DNA of 64,000 nt from Bacteroidota bacterium (GTDB lineage: Bacteria > Bacteroidota > Bacteroidia > Cytophagales > Cyclobacteriaceae): positions 66,461-130,460 of the forward strand of contig JAFEAM010000008.1 in the NCBI GenBank assembly GCA_018266395.1, written 5' to 3'. This document shows positions 61,554 through 64,000 of this stretch, piece by piece. The notes below the pieces were generated by a model, which was not told the DNA's origin, made no database searches, and saw nothing but the letters and a program-made list of their open reading frames with translations. The translations under genes and the position numbers were made by a program. How positions within the stretch are numbered: the stretch's first letter is position 1; each line of letters starts with the position of its first letter.

Positions 61554-62355
61554 CTATCCTGTGAGGATGTGTGTAAACATTGTATCTGCCTTCTCTCAGA
61601 AATCCAATCAGGGTGACGCCTTCCTCCTCCGCAAGGCTGATCGCCAGGCTGGAAGGCGCACCGATGGCAGCGATTACCGGAATGCCCGCCATCACGGCCT
61701 TTTGTACCAACTCAAAACTTATCCTTCCGCTTAAAAGCAAAAGAGAGTCCTTCAAAGGAAGAAGGCCTTTGGCAAAAGAATGGCCGATAACCTTGTCAAG
61801 TGCATTGTGCCGGCCTACATCCTCCCGAATCAGGGCAAAACTTCCGGCTGAATCAAATAATGCTGATGCATGCAGTCCACCGGTTTGATTGAATGCCCCT
61901 TGTCGCAGAAGAGCGGATGCAGGTAATTGACTCAGCACCGATGCCCTGATCTTTATTGGATTGTCAGTGTTCCGGTATTTTGAATGCACCCTCACAGCAT
62001 CCAGAGAAGCTTTGCCGCAAACGCCGCAACTGGAAGTGGTGTAGAAGTTTCTTTCTATTTGATTCAGCCGCGGTGATTCACCTTTTCTGAGCCCAACCTC
62101 GATGAACTGACCAGTCAGGGTGTCAACATCCACTTGCTGAACAGCCTGGTAGTCTGAAATTATTCCTTCTGTGAAAAGAAAGCCTAAAGCAAGTTCTTCG
62201 TCATGACCGGGTGTCCGCATGGTAATGGAAACCTTCTTTGTCTCTCCTTCTGTGGCGAGACGAATTTCGAGTGGCTCCTCCACCGCGACAATATCCGTCG
62301 TGATTTCCGGATGGTCGGTCATTCTGGTAATTCGGATGTCAGTAACAGAATCCAC
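61546..62355 (-). CDS. fdhD: Sulfurtransferase FdhD for formate dehydrogenase
   Basis: 269 residues. The conserved Cys pair is Cys110 and Cys113 in TTSSCGVCGKASLDA. Other family marks are ELALGFLFTEGII and REDVGRHNALDKVIGHS. It moves sulfur from a Cys desulfurase to the molybdenum cofactor of FdhF-like enzymes. It overlaps the oxidoreductase gene by 8 bases. The start is GTG at 62355; an ATG at 62322 is a possible alternative. Confidence 0.93.
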   Translation of the reverse strand: MDSVTDIRITRMTDHPEITTDIVAVEEPLEIRLATEGETKKVSITMRTPGHDEELALGFLFTEGIISDYQAVQQVDVDTLTGQFIEVGLRKGESPRLNQIERNFYTTSSCGVCGKASLDAVRVHSKYRNTDNPIKIRASVLSQLPASALLRQGAFNQTGGLHASALFDSAGSFALIREDVGRHNALDKVIGHSFAKGLLPLKDSLLLLSGRISFELVQKAVMAGIPVIAAIGAPSSLAISLAEEEGVTLIGFLREGRYNVYTHPHRIDV

Positions 62356-62381
62356 CCTGAAATTTAGTCAAATCAGGTAAT

Positions 62382-62954
62382 TCAATGCTGGCGATTCAAA
62401 GCTTGCAGGAATTCAGAAGGAGTATTTACACTACTGAGTCTTTCGGGATGAATGGCTTTGAGTCGCACCGTTCTGGCCACTCTTAAGATTTGCCGGGGTG
62501 AATAATGACCGTCCTGGAATTCCCTGATCATCAAACTGAATGTGGTCTTTTCATAGACGGCGGGCAGCGGCTCATCCCACCCGGATGCTGCGTCATGGAA
62601 ACAGACTGCATCGTAACCCTGGCGCCTTCCATCAACGAGTTGAACAATTTCTGTTGCAGTCAATAAAGGGTAGTCGCACCCCACGGCAAGGATGGCTTCG
62701 TCGGGATAGGTTCTGAATACAGACAACAGTCCGGAAAGCGGACCGCATGACTCGTAGTCTGGAAGATCGATCACAACATTCTGATCTGGATATAACGGAA
62801 CCTGAGCTTCCTTACAGCTGATGATCACCTGCTCGCAATACGGTACGATGAGATCGTGCATTCTTAGCCACATGGGTTTGCCCTCAAAGTTCATGAGACC
62901 CTTGTCGGTTCCCATGCGTGAACTCTTTCCGCCTGCCAGCACAACTCCGGTCAT
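62382..62954 (-). CDS. mobA: Molybdenum cofactor guanylyltransferase MobA
   Basis: 190 residues. The nucleotide-binding signature VVLAGGKSSRMGTDKGL is at residues 4-20, and AVGCDYPLLT near 95 is the metal-binding motif of the family. MobA joins GMP to molybdopterin to give the MGD form that FdhF-type enzymes use. It lies 26 bases before fdhD on the same strand, so the three genes form one molybdenum enzyme unit. Confidence 0.92.
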   Translation of the reverse strand: MTGVVLAGGKSSRMGTDKGLMNFEGKPMWLRMHDLIVPYCEQVIISCKEAQVPLYPDQNVVIDLPDYESCGPLSGLLSVFRTYPDEAILAVGCDYPLLTATEIVQLVDGRRQGYDAVCFHDAASGWDEPLPAVYEKTTFSLMIREFQDGHYSPRQILRVARTVRLKAIHPERLSSVNTPSEFLQALNRQH

Positions 62955-62976
62955 ATACCTAAGTTACATTTCACAT

Positions 62977-63822
62977 TCAGAAGAGGGACAACTGCTCACT
63001 CTTCGCGATTTCAGGTCTGGATGCAGTTCCGGGTTTATGCCGGATGTGATACAATTTGGTCTCCTTCTTACGGGAAGCGACAATAATTTTGGTATGCCCC
63101 GCCACACTTTCAAACAATCCCCTTGCCAATCTGATGGAATTGTTGTTTTCAGAAAGGTGTGACAAGAAAAGATGAGTCATGTGAGGTGGCCGGTGTTGCA
63201 TAAACAACTGAAGAGCTTCCGTATTGGACAGATGGCCTTTTCCTCCCCGTATCCGGTCTTTCAGCATTTGCGGGTATCCGCCGTTCTCAAGCATGTTGTC
63301 GTCGTAGTTTGACTCAAGAAAAGCTGCGTGGCATTGACTGAAGTGGCTTCTTATATGTTCACATGCCCATCCGGTATCGGTGAAGATGCCGACCTTGACT
63401 GTGTCGGATTGGATCACGAAACTGTGTGGATCCGCCGCATCATGGGTTTTGGGAATGGCTGTTACCGAGACACTCCCAAACTGGAAGCTTTCGTAACTGG
63501 TGAAGTGCTTCGGCAGATCCCGTGGAATTTTCAACCTTGATTGCTGTAATGTTTCTGAAGTGATGTACACCGGGAGTTCATACTTCCGTGATATCCGCTC
63601 CACCCCTGCAATGTGATCCGCATGTTCATGCGTTACGAGGAGGGCCCTGACCTTTTTCATGGAAAGCCCCAGCCTCTTCATTCGTCTCTCTGTCTCCCTG
63701 CAGGAAATGCCGGCATCAATCAGAACGGCATCGTCAAGGGTGCCTGCATAATAGCAATTACCGTTGCTTCCTGAATTGAGTGATGCTACGAACAATGACA
63801 AAACCGACCCCACTTTGGACAA
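62977..63822 (-). CDS. MBL-fold metallohydrolase, YycJ/WalJ-like
   Basis: Up to 281 residues. The metallo-beta-lactamase motif THEHADHIAG lies near residue 65, and HDAADPHSF and LFLSHLSENN add more His ligands. SLNSGSNGNCYYAG at the start and the overall length agree with the YycJ (WalJ) group of exonuclease-like hydrolases. No ATG precedes the fold. The frame offers TTG at 63822 and TTG at 63795; the latter fits family length better, so the start is uncertain. Confidence 0.87.
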   Translation of the reverse strand: MSKVGSVLSLFVASLNSGSNGNCYYAGTLDDAVLIDAGISCRETERRMKRLGLSMKKVRALLVTHEHADHIAGVERISRKYELPVYITSETLQQSRLKIPRDLPKHFTSYESFQFGSVSVTAIPKTHDAADPHSFVIQSDTVKVGIFTDTGWACEHIRSHFSQCHAAFLESNYDDNMLENGGYPQMLKDRIRGGKGHLSNTEALQLFMQHRPPHMTHLFLSHLSENNNSIRLARGLFESVAGHTKIIVASRKKETKLYHIRHKPGTASRPEIAKSEQLSLF

Positions 63823-63877
63823 GGGTCAAAGTTATGATTTAGGCTTGAGATAATTAGGCGGCCAGGGTAATTGAGTG

Positions 63878-64000
63878 CTAGGACACCTTTTTGGGCAGGA
63901 AGGAGATATCCACCCAGTACCGGGTCGGATCTTCGGGGTCCACAAAAACATCAACGGTTTTCTTTTGCTCGACGAGGTCTGTAGGGTCGAACCAAATATG
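63878..64000 (-). CDS. C-terminal fragment of an unknown protein, cut by the window edge
   Basis: The frame is open from the window edge to a TAG at 63878-63880, giving 40 residues including VDVFVDPEDPTRYWVD then ISFLPKKVS. This ending resembles DUF3592-type membrane proteins, where a beta-domain closes with a V-D-P-x-x-P pattern, but too little is visible to be sure. Confidence 0.45.
   Translation of the reverse strand, partial: HIWFDPTDLVEQKKTVDVFVDPEDPTRYWVDISFLPKKVS

Overview
The window comes from a member of the Bacteroidota, most likely a free-living aerobe of the Cytophagales. This is inferred from gene content, not from a marker gene: a LytTR regulator paired with a LytS-type kinase, many lipoproteins and outer-membrane beta-barrels, a GH97 glycosidase, a SprB-type repeat protein, DUF5916, DUF1080, DUF3347 and HYC_CC_PP families, and TAnnTTTG-like -7 promoter boxes at gene starts. 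No rRNA, tRNA, CRISPR array, prophage or insertion sequence was recognised.

Layout. 1-4.7 kb: the tail of a LysR regulator, a medium-chain reductase with a DUF4386 membrane protein, a PorT-like barrel, and a LytTR response regulator with its histidine kinase. 4.8-9.9 kb: one tight minus-strand operon of acetyl-CoA synthetase, 2-oxoacid dehydrogenase E1-alpha, E1-beta, E2 and an acyl carrier protein, with no E3. 10.1-12.7 kb: a second reductase, a secreted TIM-barrel lipoprotein and a small membrane protein. 12.7-13.6 kb: a gene-free stretch with three copies of a degenerate repeat, two long hairpins and thirteen 11-bp tandem units. 13.6-21.6 kb: a heavy-metal (Cu/Ag type) RND efflux operon with two different adaptor subunits. 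21.6-34.3 kb: a secreted Xaa-Pro peptidase, GH97, two YceI proteins around a large barrel, a GabT-like transaminase, a P1-family peptidase and a PD40-PHP metallohydrolase.

34.4-39.1 kb: a five-gene operon with the same gene order as yodTSRQP of the Bacillus subtilis kamA cluster (aminotransferase, CoA-transferase A and B, M20 deacylase, beta-lysine acetyltransferase), but with no lysine 2,3-aminomutase beside it. 39.2-43.5 kb: glycogen phosphorylase, a rhodanese with a small membrane partner, a methyltransferase and DUF983. 43.5-49.1 kb: a monohaem DUF3365 lipoprotein and a soluble NAD-linked [NiFe] hydrogenase (HoxF, a HoxU-HoxY fusion, HoxH, HoxW). 49.3-51.3 kb: a lipoprotein of seven Ig-like repeats ending in a cytochrome-c-like domain. 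51.5-59.3 kb: DUF1622, DUF5916, DUF1080, small membrane and periplasmic proteins, pirin, a membrane methyltransferase, PspC and an exported nucleosidase. 59.2-64 kb: a molybdenum cluster (FdhF/YdeP-type oxidoreductase, FdhD, MobA), a YycJ-like MBL hydrolase and the end of an unknown gene.

Taken together the genes suggest flexible energy metabolism: hydrogen oxidation feeding NADH, a possible formate-type molybdoenzyme, acetate activation beside a 2-oxoacid dehydrogenase, amino-acid or beta-amino-acid breakdown, alpha-glucan use, and metal defence. The parts most worth following up are the yod-like operon without kamA, the dehydrogenase operon ending in an ACP, the HoxU-HoxY fusion, the repeat-cytochrome lipoprotein and the 11-bp array with its hairpins.
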